Source of the DNA: Coriaria nepalensis
Lineage: Eukaryota > Streptophyta > Magnoliopsida > Cucurbitales > Coriariaceae
Direction: 5' to 3'
Assembly (NCBI GenBank): GCA_027186245.1
Contig: CP114483.1
Coordinates: forward strand, 18,186,220-18,250,219
Length of the DNA stretch: 64,000 nucleotides
Shown here: positions 26,201 through 40,182 of the stretch, one piece after another
How the letters are laid out: each line of letters begins with the position of its first letter
Numbering within the stretch: position 1 is the stretch's first letter
Made by a program: the position numbers and the translations under genes
The notes under the pieces: model-generated
The model's input: the letters and a program-made list of their open reading frames with translations, nothing else
Told to the model about the DNA's origin: nothing
Databases searched by the model: none

Positions 26201-29200
26201 TTAATGTCAAATTATTGCATCTCTTTTACTCATTAAATAATTCTAAATCACTACAGACGAAATTTGCGTTTTAAACATGACTTTCGTGCATAACTTGCAG
26301 TTGATCTATTGAAGGGAACTATGCATTTACTTACTGTTAAAATCATGTCATTGAGGATCTTCTAGTCATTAAATCATTATAAATGAATTCGAACGAATTA
26401 TATTTTTTCCCTTCAAACATGATTTTCTTACATAACCTGCAATTAATCTATTGAATACAACAATGCATTATTTTAGCCTTAAAGAGCATATCATTCAGTC
26501 TTTTCAGATCATTAAATTGTTTGAAAGCACTTCGAACTAATTCTATTTTTGCATTTAAAACACGACTTTCATGCAAAACTTGCAATTGATCTATTGAAGG
26601 AAACTATGCATTTTTTTAGTGTTAAAGTCAAATTATTGCATCTCTTTTACTCATTAAATCATTCTAAATCACTTTAGACGAAATTCGCGTTTCAAACATG
26701 ACTTTCGTGCATAACTTGCAGTTGATATATTGAAGGCAACAATACATTTACTTAGCCTTAAAATCATGTCATTGCGGCTCTTCTAGTCATTGAATCATTA
26801 TAAATGAATTCGAACGAATTATGTTTTTGCCCTTCAAACATGATTTTCTTACATAACCTGCAATTAATCTATTGAATACAACAATTCTTTTTTTTAGCCT
26901 TAAAGTGCATATCATTCAGTCTTCTCAGATCATTAAATTATTTGGAAGCACTTCGAACTAATTCTATTTTCGCATTTAAAACACGACTTTCGTGCATAAC
27001 TTGCAATTGATCTACTGAAGGCACTATGCGTTTTTTTTGTGTTAATGTCAGATTATTGCATCTCTTTTACTCATTAAATCATTCTAAATCACTTCGGACG
27101 AAATTCACCTTTTGAACATGACTTTCGTGCATAACTTGCAGTTGATCTATTGAAGGAAACTATACATTTACTTATCCTTAAAATCATGTCATTGAGGCTC
27201 TTCCAGTCATTAAATCATTTTAAATTAATTTGAACGAATTATGTTTTTGCCCTTCAAACATGATTTTCTTACATAACCTGCAATTAATCTATTGAATACA
27301 ACAATGCTTTATTTTAGCCTTAAAGTGCATATCATTCAGTCTTCTCAGATCATTAAATTATTTGAAAGCACTTCGAACTAATTCTATTTTCGCATTTAAA
27401 ACACGACTTTCGTGCATAACTCGCAATTGATCTACTGAAGGCAACTATGCGTTTTTTTAATGTTAATGTCATATTATTGCATCTCCTTTACTCATTAAAT
27501 CATTCTAAATCACTTCGGACGAAATTCACCTTTTGAACATGACTTTCGTGCATAACCTGCAGTTGATCTATTGAAGGCAACTATTCATTTACTTAGCGTT
27601 AAAATCATGTCAATGAGGCTCTTCTAGTCATTAAATAATTATAAATGAATTCGAACGAATTATATTTTTACCCTTCAAACATGATTTTCTTACGTAACTT
27701 TCAATTAATCTATTGAAGACAACAATGCATTATTTTAGCCTGAAAGAGCATATCATTCAGTCTTTTCAGATCATTAAATTGTTTGAAAGCACTTCGAACT
27801 AATTCTATTTTTGCATTTAAAACACGACTTTCATGCATAACTTGCAATTGATCTACTGAAGGCAACTATGCATTGTTTTAGTGTTATAGTCATATTATTG
27901 CATCTTTTTTACCCATTAAATAATTCTAAATCACTTCAGACGAAATTCGCCTTTTAAACATGACTTTCGTGCATAACTTGTAGTTGATCTATTGAAGGAA
28001 ACTATACATTTACTTATCCTTAAAATCATGTCATTGAGGCTCTTCCAGTCATTAAATCATTTTAAATGAATTTGAACAAATTATGTTTTTGCCCTTCAAA
28101 CATGATTTTCTTACATATCCTGCAATTAATCTATTGAAGACAACAGTGCATTATTTTAGCCTTAAAGAGCATATCATTCAGTCTTTTCAGATCATTAAAT
28201 TGTTTGAAAGGACTTCGAACTAATTCTATTTTTGCATTTAAAACACGACTTTCATGCATAACTTGCAATTGATCTACTGAAGGCAACTATGCGTTTTTTT
28301 GGTGTTAATGTCATATTATTGCACCTCTTTTACTCATTAAATCATTCTAAATCACTTCGGACGAAATTCACCTTTTGAACATGACTTTCGTGCATAACTT
28401 GCAGTTGATCTATTGAAGGGAACTATATATTTACTTAGTGTTAAAATCATGTCATTGAGGCTCTTCTAGTCATTAAATGATTATAAATGAATTCGAACGA
28501 ATTATGTTTTTGCCCTTCAAACATGATTTTCTTACGTAACTTTCAATTAATCTATTGAAGACAACAATGCATTATTTTAGCCTTAAAGTGCGTATCATTC
28601 AGTCTTCTCAGATCATTAAATTATTTGAAAGCACTTCGAACTAATTCTATTTTCGCATTTAAAACACGACTTTCATGCATAACTTGCAATTGATCTACTG
28701 AAGGCAACTATGCATTTTTTCTAGTGTTAATGTCATATTATTGCATCTCTTTTACTCATTAAATCATTCTAAATCACTTTAGACGAAAATCACGTTTCAA
28801 ACATGACTTTCGTGCATAACTTGCAATTGATCTATTGAAGGCAACTATACATTTACTTAGCCTTAAAATCATGTCATTGAGGCTCTTCTAGTCATTAAAT
28901 CATTATAAATGAATTCGAACGAATTATGTTTTTGCCCTTCAAACATGATTTTCTTACGTAACCTGCAATTAATCTATTGAATACAACAATGCTTTATTTT
29001 AGCCTTAAAGTGCGTATCATTCAGTTTTCTCAGATCATTAAATTATTTGAAAGCACTTCGAACTAATTCTATTTTCGCATTTAAAACACGACTTTCATGC
29101 ATAACTTGCAATTGATCTACTGAAGGCAACTATGCGTTTTTTTAGTGTTAATGTCATATTATTGCATCTCTTTTACTCATTAAATCATTCTAAATCACTT

Positions 29201-31200
29201 CGGACGAAATTCACCTTTTGAACATGACTTTCGTGCATAACTTGCAGTTGATCTATTGAAGGGAACTATACATTTACTTAGTGTTAAAATCATGTCATTG
29301 AGGCTCTTCTAGTCATTAAATGATTATAAATGAATTCAAACGAATTATATTTTTGCCCTTCAAACATGATTTTCTTACATAACCTGCAATTAATCTACTG
29401 AATACAACAATGCATTATTTTAGCCTTAAAGTGCGTATCATTCCGTCTTCTCAGATCATTAAATTATTTGAAAGCACTTCGAACTAATTCTATTTTCGCA
29501 TTTAAAACACGACTTTCATGCATAACTTGCAATTGATCTACTGAAGGCAACTCTGCATTTTTTCTAGTGTTAAAGTCAAATTAATGCATCTCTTTTACTC
29601 ATTAAATCATTCTAAATCACTTTAGACGAAATTCGCATTTCAAACATGACTTTCGTGCATAACTTGCAGTTGATCTATTGAAGGCAACTATACATTTACT
29701 TAGCCTTAAAATCATGTCATTGAGGCTCTTCTAGTCATTAAATCATTATAAATGAATTCGAACGAATTATATTTTTGCCCTTCAAACATGATTTTCTTAC
29801 ATAACCTGCAATTAATCTATTGAATACAACAATGCATTATTTTAGCCTTAAAGAGCATATCATTCAGTCTTTTCAGATCATTAAATTGGTTGAAAGCACT
29901 TCGAACTAATTCTATTTTCGCATTTAAAACACGACTTTCATGCATAACTTGCAATTGATCTACTGAAGGCAACTATGCATTTTTTTAGTGTTAAAAGTCA
30001 TAGTATTGCATCTCTTTTACTCACTAAATCATTTTAAATCACTTCAGATGAAATTCACCTTCTAAACATCACTTTCGTGCATAACTTGTAGTTGATCTAT
30101 TGAAGGCAACTATACGTTTACTTAGCCTTAAAATCATGTCATTGAGGCTCTTCTAGTCATTAAATCATAATAAATGAATTCGAACGAATTATATTCTTAC
30201 CCTTCAAACATGATTTTCTTACATAACTTGCAATTAATCTATTTGAGACAACAATGCATTATTTTAGCCTTAAAGAGCATATCATGCAGTCTTTTGATAT
30301 CATTAAATTGTTTGAAAGCACTTCGAACTAATTCTATTTTTGCATTTAAAACACAACTTTCTTGCATAACTTGCAATTGATCTACTGAAGGCAACTATGC
30401 ATTGTTTTAGTGTTAAAGTCATATTATTGCATCTTTTTTACTCATTCAATAATTCTAAATCACTTCAGACGAAATTCGCCTTTTAAACATGACTTTCGTG
30501 CATAACTTGTTGTTGATCTATTGAAGGAAACTATACATTTACTTATCCTTAAAAATCATGTCATTAAGGCTCTTCTAGTCAATAAATCATTATAAATGAA
30601 TTTGAACGAATTATGTTTTTGCCCTTCAAACATGATTTTCTTACATAACCTGCAATTAATCTATTGAATACAACAATGCTTTATTTTAGCCTTAAAGTGC
30701 GTATCATTCAGTTTTCTCAGATCATTAAATTATTTGAAAGCACTTCGAACTAATTCTATTTTCGCATTTAAAACACAACTTTCATGCATAACTTGCAATT
30801 GATCGACCGAAGGCAACTATGCATTTTTTTAGTGTTAAAGTCAGATGATTGCATCTCTTTTACTCATTATATCATTCTAAAGCACTTCATACGAAATTCA
30901 CCTTTTGAACATGACTTTCGTGCATAACTTGCAGTTGATCTATTGAAGGCAACTATGCATTTACTTAGCGTTAAAATCATGTCAATGAGGCTCTTCTAGT
31001 CATTATATAATTATAAATGAATTCGAACGAATTATATTTTTACCCTTCAAACCTGATTTTCTAACGTAACTTGCAATTAATCTATTGAAGACAACAATGC
31101 ATTATTTTAGCCTTAAAGAGCATATCATTCAGTCTTTTCAGATCATTAAATCGTTTGGAAGCACTTCGAACTAATTCTATTTTTGCTTTTAAAACACGAC
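20284..31200 (+). repeat. Left-arm mosaic domain with about 2,946-bp spacing
   Basis: A starts lie at 20386, 20807, 21228, 21649, 22069, 22490, 22911, 23332, 23753, 24173, 24594, 25014, 25435, 25856, 26277, 26698, 27118, 27539, 27960, 28381, 28803, 29224, 29646, 30068, 30489 and 30911. Units from about 20,610 repeat at +2,946 (for example ACTCATGAAATAATTC, with CATG at 20761 and 23707) up to about 26,500. The unit at 22490 is not matched by 25435; it matches 27539 instead, while 25435 matches 27960. The block has therefore been edited by exchange. Several extra single bases give 422-bp units after 28,381. Confidence 0.85.
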
Positions 31201-31230
31201 TTTCATGCATAACTTGCAATTGATCTACTG

Positions 31231-31250
31231 AAGGCAACTAACTATGCATT
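31231..31250 (+). repeat. C monomer with 4-bp AACT duplication (first of six)
   Basis: GCAACTATGC has become GCAACTAACTATGC. The same insertion marks C monomers near 32,505, 33,770, 36,297, 37,141 and 38,826 and explains the 424-425-bp unit lengths there. Four of the six also have ATGC changed to AAGC (33,770 onward). The insertion is a tag for following one lineage of C monomers through the 31-39 kb domain. Confidence 0.85.
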
Positions 31251-34200
31251 GTTTTAGTGTTAAAGTCATATTATTGCATCTTTTTTACTCATTAAATAAT
31301 TCTAAATCACTTCAGACGAAATTCGCGTTTTAAACATGACTTTCGTGCATAACTTGTAGTTGATCTTTTGAAGGAAACTATACATTTACTTATCCTTAAA
31401 ATCATGTCATTGAGGCTCTTCTAGTCATTAAATCATTTTAAATGAATTTGAACGAATTATGTTTTTCCCTTCAAACATGATTTTCTTACATAACCTGCAA
31501 TTAATCTATTGAATACAACAATGCATTATTTTAGCCTTAAAGAGCATATCATTCAGTCTTCTCAGATCATTAAATTATTTGAAAGCACTTCGAACTAATT
31601 CTATTTTCGCATTTAAAACACGACTTTCATGCATAACTTGCAATTGATCTACTGAAGGCAACTATGTATTTGTTTAGTGTTAATGTCATATTATTGCATC
31701 TCTTTTACTCATTAAATCATTCTAAATCACTTCGGACGAAATTCACCTTTTGAACATGACTTTCGTGCATAACTTGCAGTTGATCTATTGAAGGGAACTA
31801 TACATTTACTTAGTGTTACAATCATGTCATTGAGGCTCTTCTAGTCATTAAATGATTATAAATGAATTCTAACGAATTATATTTTTGCCCTTCAAACATG
31901 ATTTTCTTACATAACCTGCAATTAATCTATTGAACACAACAATGCATTATTTTAGCCTTAAAGAGCATATCATTCAGTCTTTTCAGATCATTAAATTGTC
32001 TGAAAGCACTTCACACTAATTCTATTTTCGCATTTAAAACACGACTTTCATGCATAACTTGCAATTGATCTACTGACGGCAACTATGCATTGTTTTAGTG
32101 TTATAGTCATATTATTGCATCTTTTTTACTCATTAAATAATTCTAAATCACTTCAGACGAAATTCGCGTTTTAAACATGACTTTCGTGCATAACTTGTAG
32201 TTGATCTACTGAAGGAAACTATACATTTACTTATCCTTAAAATCATGTCATTGAGGCTCTTCTAGTCATTAAATCATTTTAAATGAATTTGAACGAATTA
32301 TGTTTTTCCTTTCAAACATGATTTTCTTACATAACCTACAATTAATCTATTGAATACAACAATGCATTATTTTAGCCTTAAAGAGCATATCATTCAGTCT
32401 TTTCAGATCATTAAATTGTTTGGAAGCACTTCGAACTAATTCTATTTTTGCATTTAAAACACGACTTTCATGCATAACTTGCAATTGATCTACTGAAGGC
32501 AACTAACTATGCATTGTTTTAGTGTTAAAGTCATATTATTGCATCTTTTTTACTCATTAAATTATTCTAAATCACTTCAGACGAAATTCGCGTTTTAAAC
32601 ATGACTTTCGTGCATAACTTGTATTTGATCTATTGAAGGAAACTATACATTTACTTATCCTTAAAATCATGTCATTGAGGCTCTTCTAGTCATTAAATCA
32701 TTTTAAATGAATTTGAACGAATTATGTTTTTCCCTTCAAACATGATTTTCTTACATAACCTGCAATTAATCTATTGAATACAACAATGCATTATGTTAGC
32801 CTTAAAGAGCATATCATTCAGTCTTCTCAGATCATTAAATTATTTGAAAGCACTTCGAACTAATTCTATTTTCGCATTTAAAACACGACTTTCATGCATA
32901 ACTTGCAATTGATCTACTGAAGGCAACTATGCGTTTGTTTAGTGTTAATGTCATATTATTGCATCTCTTTTACTCATTAAATCATTCTAAATCACTTCGG
33001 ACGAAATTCACCTTTTGAACATGACTTTCGTGCATAACTTGCAGTTGATCTATTGAAGGGAACTATACATTTACTTAGTGTTAAAATCATGTCATTGAGG
33101 CTCTTCTAGTCATTAAATGATTATAAATGAATTCGAACGAATTATATTTTTGCCCTTCAAACATGATTTTCTTACATAACCTGCAATTAATCTATTGAAT
33201 ACAACAATGCATTATTTTAGCCTTAAAGAGCATATCATTCAGTCTTTTCAGATCATTAAATTGTTTGAAATCACTTCACACTAATTCTATTTTCGCATTT
33301 AAAACACGACTTTCATGCATAACTTGCAATTGATCTACTGAAGGCAACTATGCATTGTTTTAGTGTTAAATTCATATTATTGCATCTTTTTTACTCATTA
33401 AATAATTCTAAATCACTTCAGACGAAATTCGCTTTTTAAACATGACTTTTGTGCATAACTTGTAGTTGATCTACTGAAGGAAACTATACATTTACTTACC
33501 CGTAAAATCATGTCATTGAGGCTCTTCTAGTCATTACATAATTTTAAATGAATTTGAACGAATTATGTTTTTCCCTTCAAACATGATTTTCTTACATAAC
33601 CTGCAATTAATCTATTGAATACAACAATGCTTTATTTTAGCCTTAAAGTGCATATCATTCAGTCTTTTCAGATCATTAAATTGTTTGAAAGCACTTCGAA
33701 CTAATTCTATTTTCGCATTTAAAACACGACTTTCATGCATACCTTGCAATTGATCTACTGAAGGCAACTAACTAAGCATTGTTTTAGTGTTAAAGTCATA
33801 TTATTGCATCTTTTTTACTCATTAAATAATTCTAAATCACTTCAGACGAAATTCGCGTTTTAAACATGAGTTTCGTGCATAACTTGTATTTGATCTATTG
33901 AAGGAAACTATACATTTACTTATCCTTAAAATCATGTCATTGAGGCTCTTCTAGTCATTAAATCATTTTAAATGAATTTGAACGAATTATGTTTTTCCCT
34001 TCAAACATGATTTTCTTACATAACCTGCAATTAATCTATTGAATACAACAATGCATTATTTTAGCCTTAAAGAGCATATCATTCAGTCTTCTCAGATCAT
34101 TAAATTATTTGAAAGCACTTCGAACTAATTCCATTTTCGCATTTAAAACACGACTTTCATGCATAACTTGCAATTGATCTACTGAAGGCAACTATGCGTT

Positions 34201-35968
34201 TGTTTAGTGTTAATGTCATATTATTGCATCTCTTTTACTCATTAAATCATTCTAAATCACTTCGGACGAAATTCACCTTTTGAACATGACTTTCGTGCAT
34301 AACTTGCAGTTGATCTATTGAAGGGAACTATACATTTACTTAGTGTTAAAATCATGTCATTGAGGCTCTTCTAGTCATTAAATGATTATAAATGAATTCG
34401 AACGAATTATATTTTTGCCCTTCAAACATGATTTTCTTACATAACCTGCAATTAATCTATTGAATACAACAATGCATTATTTTAGCCTTAAAGAGCATAT
34501 CATTTCGTCTTTTCAGATCATTAAATTGTTTGAAAGCACTTCACACTAATTCTATTTTCGCATTTAAAACACGACTTTCATGCATAACTTGCAATTGATC
34601 TACTGAAGGCAACTATGCATTGTTTTAGTGTTATAGTCATATTATTGCATCTTTTTTACTCATTAAATAATTCTAAATCACTTCAGACGAAATTTGCGTT
34701 TTAAACATGACTTTCGTGCATAACTTGTAGTTGATCTATTGAAGGAAACTATACATTTACTTATCCTTAAAATCATGTCATTGAGGCTCTTCTAGTCATT
34801 AAATCATTTTAAATGAATTTGAACGAATTATGTTTTTCCCTTCAAACATGATTTTCTTACATAACCTGCAATTAATCTATTGAATACAACAATGCATTAT
34901 TTTAGCCTTAAAGAGCATATCATTCAGTCTTCTCAGATCATTAAATTATTTGAAAGCACTTCGAACTAATTCCATTTTCGCATTTAAAACACGACTTTCA
35001 TGCATAACTTGCAATTGATCTACTGAAGGCAACTATGCGTTTGTTTAGTGTTAATGTCATATTATTGCATCTCTTTTACTCATTAAATCATTCTAAATCA
35101 CTTCGGACGAAATTCACCTTTTGAACATGACTTTCGTGCATAACTTGCAGTTGATCTATTGAAGGGAACTATACATTTACTTAGTGTTAAAATCATGTCA
35201 TTGAGGCTCTTCTAGTCATTAAATGATTATAAATGAATTCGAACGAATTATATTTTTGCCCTTCAAACATGATTTTCTTACATAACCTGCAATTAATCTA
35301 TTGAATACAACAATGCATTATTTTAGCCTTAAAGAGCATATCATTTCGTCTTTTCAGATCATTAAATTGTTTGAAAGCACTTCACACTAATTCTATTTTC
35401 GCATTTAAAACACGACTTTCATGCATAACTTGCAATTGATCTACTGAAGGCAACTATGCATTGTTTTAGTGTTATAGTCATATTATTGAATCTTTTTTAC
35501 TCATTAAATAATTCTAAATCACTTCAGACGAAATTCGCGTTTTAAACATGACTTTCGTGCATAACTTGCAGTTGATCTATTGAAGGAAACTATACATTTA
35601 CTTATCCTTAAAATCATGTCATTGAGGCTCTTCTAGTCATTAAATGATTATAAATGAATTCGAACGAATTATATTTTTGCCCTTCAAACATGATTTTCTT
35701 ACATAACCTGCAATTAATCTATTGAATACAACAATGCATTATTTTAGCCTTAAAGAGCATATCATTCAGTCTTTTCAGATCATTAAATTGTTTGAAAGCA
35801 CTTCACACTAATTCTATTTTCGCATTTAAAACACGACTTTCATGCATAACTTGCAATTGATCTACTGAAGGCAACTATGCATTGTTTTAGTGTTATAGTC
35901 ATATTATTGCATCTTTTTTACTCATTAAATAATTCTAAATCACTACAGACGAAATTCGCGTTTTAAAC

Positions 35969-37656
35969 ATGACTTTCGTGCATAACTTGGAGTTGATCTA
36001 TTGAAGGAAACTATACATTTACTTATCCTTAAAATCATGTCATTGAGGCTCTTCTAGTCATTAAATCATTTTAAATGAATTTGAACGAATTATGTTTTTC
36101 CCTTCAAACATGATTTTCTTACATAACCTGCAATTAATCTATTGAATACCACAATGCATTATTTTAGCCTTAAAGTGCATATCATTCAGTCTTTTCAGAT
36201 CATTAAATTTTTTGGAAGCACTTCGAACTAATTCTATTTTTGCATTTAAAACACGACTTTCATGCATAACTTGCAATTGATCTACTGAAGGCAACTAACT
36301 AAGCATTGTTTTAGTGTTAAAGTCATATTATTGCATCTTTTTTACTCATTAAATAATTCTAAATCACTTCAGACGAAATTCGCGTTTTAAACATGAGTTT
36401 CGTGCATAACTTGTATTTGATCTATTGAAGGAAACTATACATTTACTTATCCTTAAAATCATGTCATTGAGGCTCTTCTAGTCATTAAATCATTTTAAAT
36501 GAATTTGAACGAATTATGTTTTTCCCTTCAAACATGATTTTCTTACATAACCTGCAATTAATCTATTGAATACAACAATGCATTATTTTAGCCTTAAAGA
36601 GCATATCATTTCGTCTTTTCAGATCATTAAATTGTTTGAAAGCACTTCACACTAATTCTATTTTCGCATTTAAAACACGACTTTCATGCATAACTTGCAA
36701 TTGATCTACTGAAGGCAACTATGCATTGTTTTAGTGTTATAGTCATATTATTGCATCTTTTTTACTCATTAAATAATTCTAAATCACTACAGACGAAATT
36801 CGCGTTTTAAACATGACTTTCGTGCATAACTTGGAGTTGATCTATTGAAGGAAACTATACATTTACTTATCCTTAAAATCATGTCATTGAGGCTCTTCTA
36901 GTCATTAAATCATTTTAAATGAATTTGAACGAATTATGTTTTTCCCTTCAAACATGATTTTCTTACATAACCTGCAATTAATCTATTGAATACCACAATG
37001 CATTATTTTAGCCTTAAAGTGCATATCATTCAGTCTTTTCAGATCATTAAATTTTTTGGAAGCACTTCGAACTAATTCTATTTTTGCATTTAAAACACGA
37101 CTTTCATGCATAACTTGCAATTGATCTACTGAAGGCAACTAACTAAGCATTGTTTTAGTGTTAAAGTCATATTATTGCATCTTTTTTACTCATTAAATAA
37201 TTCTAAATCACTTCAGACGAAATTCGCGTTTTAAACATGAGTTTCGTGCATAACTTGTATTTGATCTATTGAAGGAAACTATACATTTACTTATCCTTAA
37301 AATCATGTCATTGAGGCTCTTCTAGTCATTAAATCATTTTAAATGAATTTGAACGAATTATGTTTTTCCCTTCAAACATGATTTTCTTACATAACCTGCA
37401 ATTAATCTATTGAATACAACAATGCATTATTTTAGCCTTAAAGAGCATATCATTTCGTCTTTTCAGATCATTAAATTGTTTGAAAGCACTTCACACTAAT
37501 TCTATTTTCGCATTTAAAACACGACTTTCATGCATAACTTGCAATTGATCTACTGAAGGCAACTATGCATTGTTTTAGTGTTATAGTCATATTATTGCAT
37601 CTTTTTTACTCATTAAATAATTCTAAATCACTTCAGACGAAATTTGCGTTTTAAAC
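35969..37656 (+). repeat. Tandem duplication of an 844-bp two-unit block
   Basis: Copies are 35969-36812 and 36813-37656. Both have an A with GCATAACTTGGAGTTG, a B with GAATACCACAATGC and ATTTTTTGGAAGC, a C with the AACTAACTAAGC insertion, then a unit starting ATGAGTTTCGTG with GTATTTGATC. The same two-unit combination, in part, also occurs at about 33,440-34,280 and 38,500-39,340. Confidence 0.88.
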
Positions 37657-40182
37657 ATGACTTTCGTGCATAACTTGTAGTTGATCTATTGAAGGAAACT
37701 ATACATTTACTTATCCTTAAAATCATGTCATTGAGGCTCTTCTAGTCATTGAATCATTTTAAATGAATTTGAACGAATTATGTTTTTCCCTTCAAACATG
37801 ATTTTCTTACATAACCTGCAATTAATCTATTGAATACAACAATGCATTATTTTAGCCTTAAAGAGCATATCATTCAGTCTTCTCAGATCATTAAATTATT
37901 TGAAAGCACTTCGAACTAATTCCATTTTCGCATTTAAAACACGACTTTCATGCATAACTTGCAATTGATCTACTGAAGGCAACTATGCGTTTGTTTAGTG
38001 TTAATGTCATATTATTGCATCTCTTTTACTCATTAAATCATTCTAAATCACTTCGGACGAAATTCACCTTTTGAACATGACTTTCGTGCATAACTTGCAG
38101 TTGATCTATTGAAGGGAACTATACATTTACTTAGTGTTAAAATCATGTCATTGAGGCTCTTCTAGTCATTAAATGATTATAAATGAATTCGAACGAATTA
38201 TATTTTTGCCCTTCAAACATGATTTTCTTACATAACCTGCAATTAATCTATTGAATACAACAATGCATTATTTTAGCCTTAAAGAGCATATCATTTCGTC
38301 TTTTCAGATCATTAAATTGTTTGAAAGCACTTCACACTAATTCTATTTTCGCATTTAAAACACGACTTTCATGCATAACTTGCAATTGATCTACTGAAGG
38401 CAACTATGCATTGTTTTAGTGTTATAGTCATATTATTGAATCTTTTTTACTCATTAAATAATTCTAAATCACTTCAGACGAAATTCGCGTTTTAAACATG
38501 ACTTTCGTGCATAACTTGTAGTTGATCTATTGAAGGAAACTATACATTTACTTATCCTTAAAATCATGTCATTGAGGCTCTTCTAGTCATTAAATCATTT
38601 TAAATGAATTTGAACGAATTATGTTTTTCCCTTCAAACATGATTTTCTTACATAACCTGCAATTAATCTATTGAATACCACAATGCATTATTTTAGCCTT
38701 AAAGTGCATATCATTCAGTCTTTTCAGATCATTAAATTTTTTGGAAGCACTTCGAACTAATTCTATTTTTGCATTTAAAACACGACTTTCATGCATAACT
38801 TGCAATTGATCTACTGAAGGCAACTAACTAAGCATTGTTTTAGTGTTAAAGTCATATTATTGCATCTTTTTTACTCATTAAATAATTCTAAATCACTTCA
38901 GACGAAATTCGCGTTTTAAACATGAGTTTCGTGCATAACTTGTATTTGATCTATTGAAGGAAACTATACATTTACTTATCCTTAAAATTATGTCATTGAG
39001 GCTCTTCTAGTCATTAAATCATTTTAAATGAATTTGAACGAATTATGTTTTTCCCTTCAAACATGATTTTCTTAAATAACCTGCAATTAATCTATTGAAT
39101 ACAACAATGCATTATTTTAGCCTTAAAGAGCATATCATTCAGTCTTCTCAGATCATTAAATTATTTGAAAGCACTTCGAACTAATTCCATTTTCGCATTT
39201 AAAACACGACTTTCATGCATAACTTGCAATTGATCTACTGAAGGCAACTATGCGTTTGTTTAGTGTTAATGTCATATTATTGCATCTCTTTTACTCATTA
39301 AATCATTCTAAATCACTTCGGACGAAATTCACCTTTTGAACATGGCTTTCGTGCATAACTTGCAGTTGATCTATTGAAGGGAACTATACATTTACTTAGT
39401 GTTAAAATCATGTCATTGAGGCTCTTCTAGTCATTAAATGATTATAAATGAATTCGAACGAATTATATTTTTGCCCTTCAAACATGATTTTCTTACATAA
39501 CCTGCAATTAATCTATTGAATACAACAATGCATTATTTTAGCCTTAAAGAGCATATCATTCAGTCTTTTCAGATCATTAAATTGTTTGAAAGCACTTCAC
39601 ACTAATTCTATTTTCGCATTTAAAACACGACTTTCATGCATAACTTGCAATTGATCTACTGAAGGCAACTATGCATTGTTTTAGTGTTATAGTCATATTA
39701 TTGCATCTTTTTTACTCATTAAATAATTCTAAATCACTACAGACGAAATTCGCGTTTTAAACATGACTTTCGTGCATAACTTGGAGTTGATCTATTGAAG
39801 GAAACTATACATTTACTTATCCTTAAAATCATGTCATTGAGGCTCTTCTAGTCATTAAATCATTTTAAATGAATTTGAACGAATTATGTTTTTCCCTCCA
39901 AACATGATTTTCTAACATAACCTGCAATTAATCTATTGAATACAACAATGCATTATTTTAGCCTTAAAGTGCATATCATTCAGTCTTTTCAGATCATTAA
40001 ATTGTTTGAAAGCACTTCGAACTAATTCTATTTTCGCATTTAAAACACAACTTTAATGCATAACTTGCAATTGATCGACCGAAGGCAACTATGCATTTTT
40101 TTAGTGTTAAAGTCAGATGATTGCATCTCTTTTACTCATTATATCATTCTAAAGCACTTCATACGAAATTCACCTTTTGAAC

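Larger units (their letters stand above)
31200..40182 (+). repeat. Left-arm domain of alternating two-unit repeats
   Basis: A starts lie at 31336, 31756, 32177, 32601, 33021, 33442, 33866, 34286, 34707, 35127, 35548, 35969, 36393, 36813, 37237, 37657, 38077, 38498, 38922, 39342 and 39763. Two kinds of unit tend to alternate: one with GAAGGGAACTATAC and one with GAAGGAAACTATAC. This gives local periods near 841-845 bp. A rare variant ATTGAATCTTTTTTAC recurs near 35,487 and 38,437, showing again a seven-unit spacing of about 2,950 bp (units 34707 and 37657). Confidence 0.85.

Noticed and set aside
30174..30380. Open frame of 68 codons on +, with similar ones at 41975-42181 and 43239-43445
   Set aside because: It starts in the A monomer and crosses into B. 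It is open only in a few of the many near-identical units, has no coding-like substitution pattern and simply reflects the repeat.
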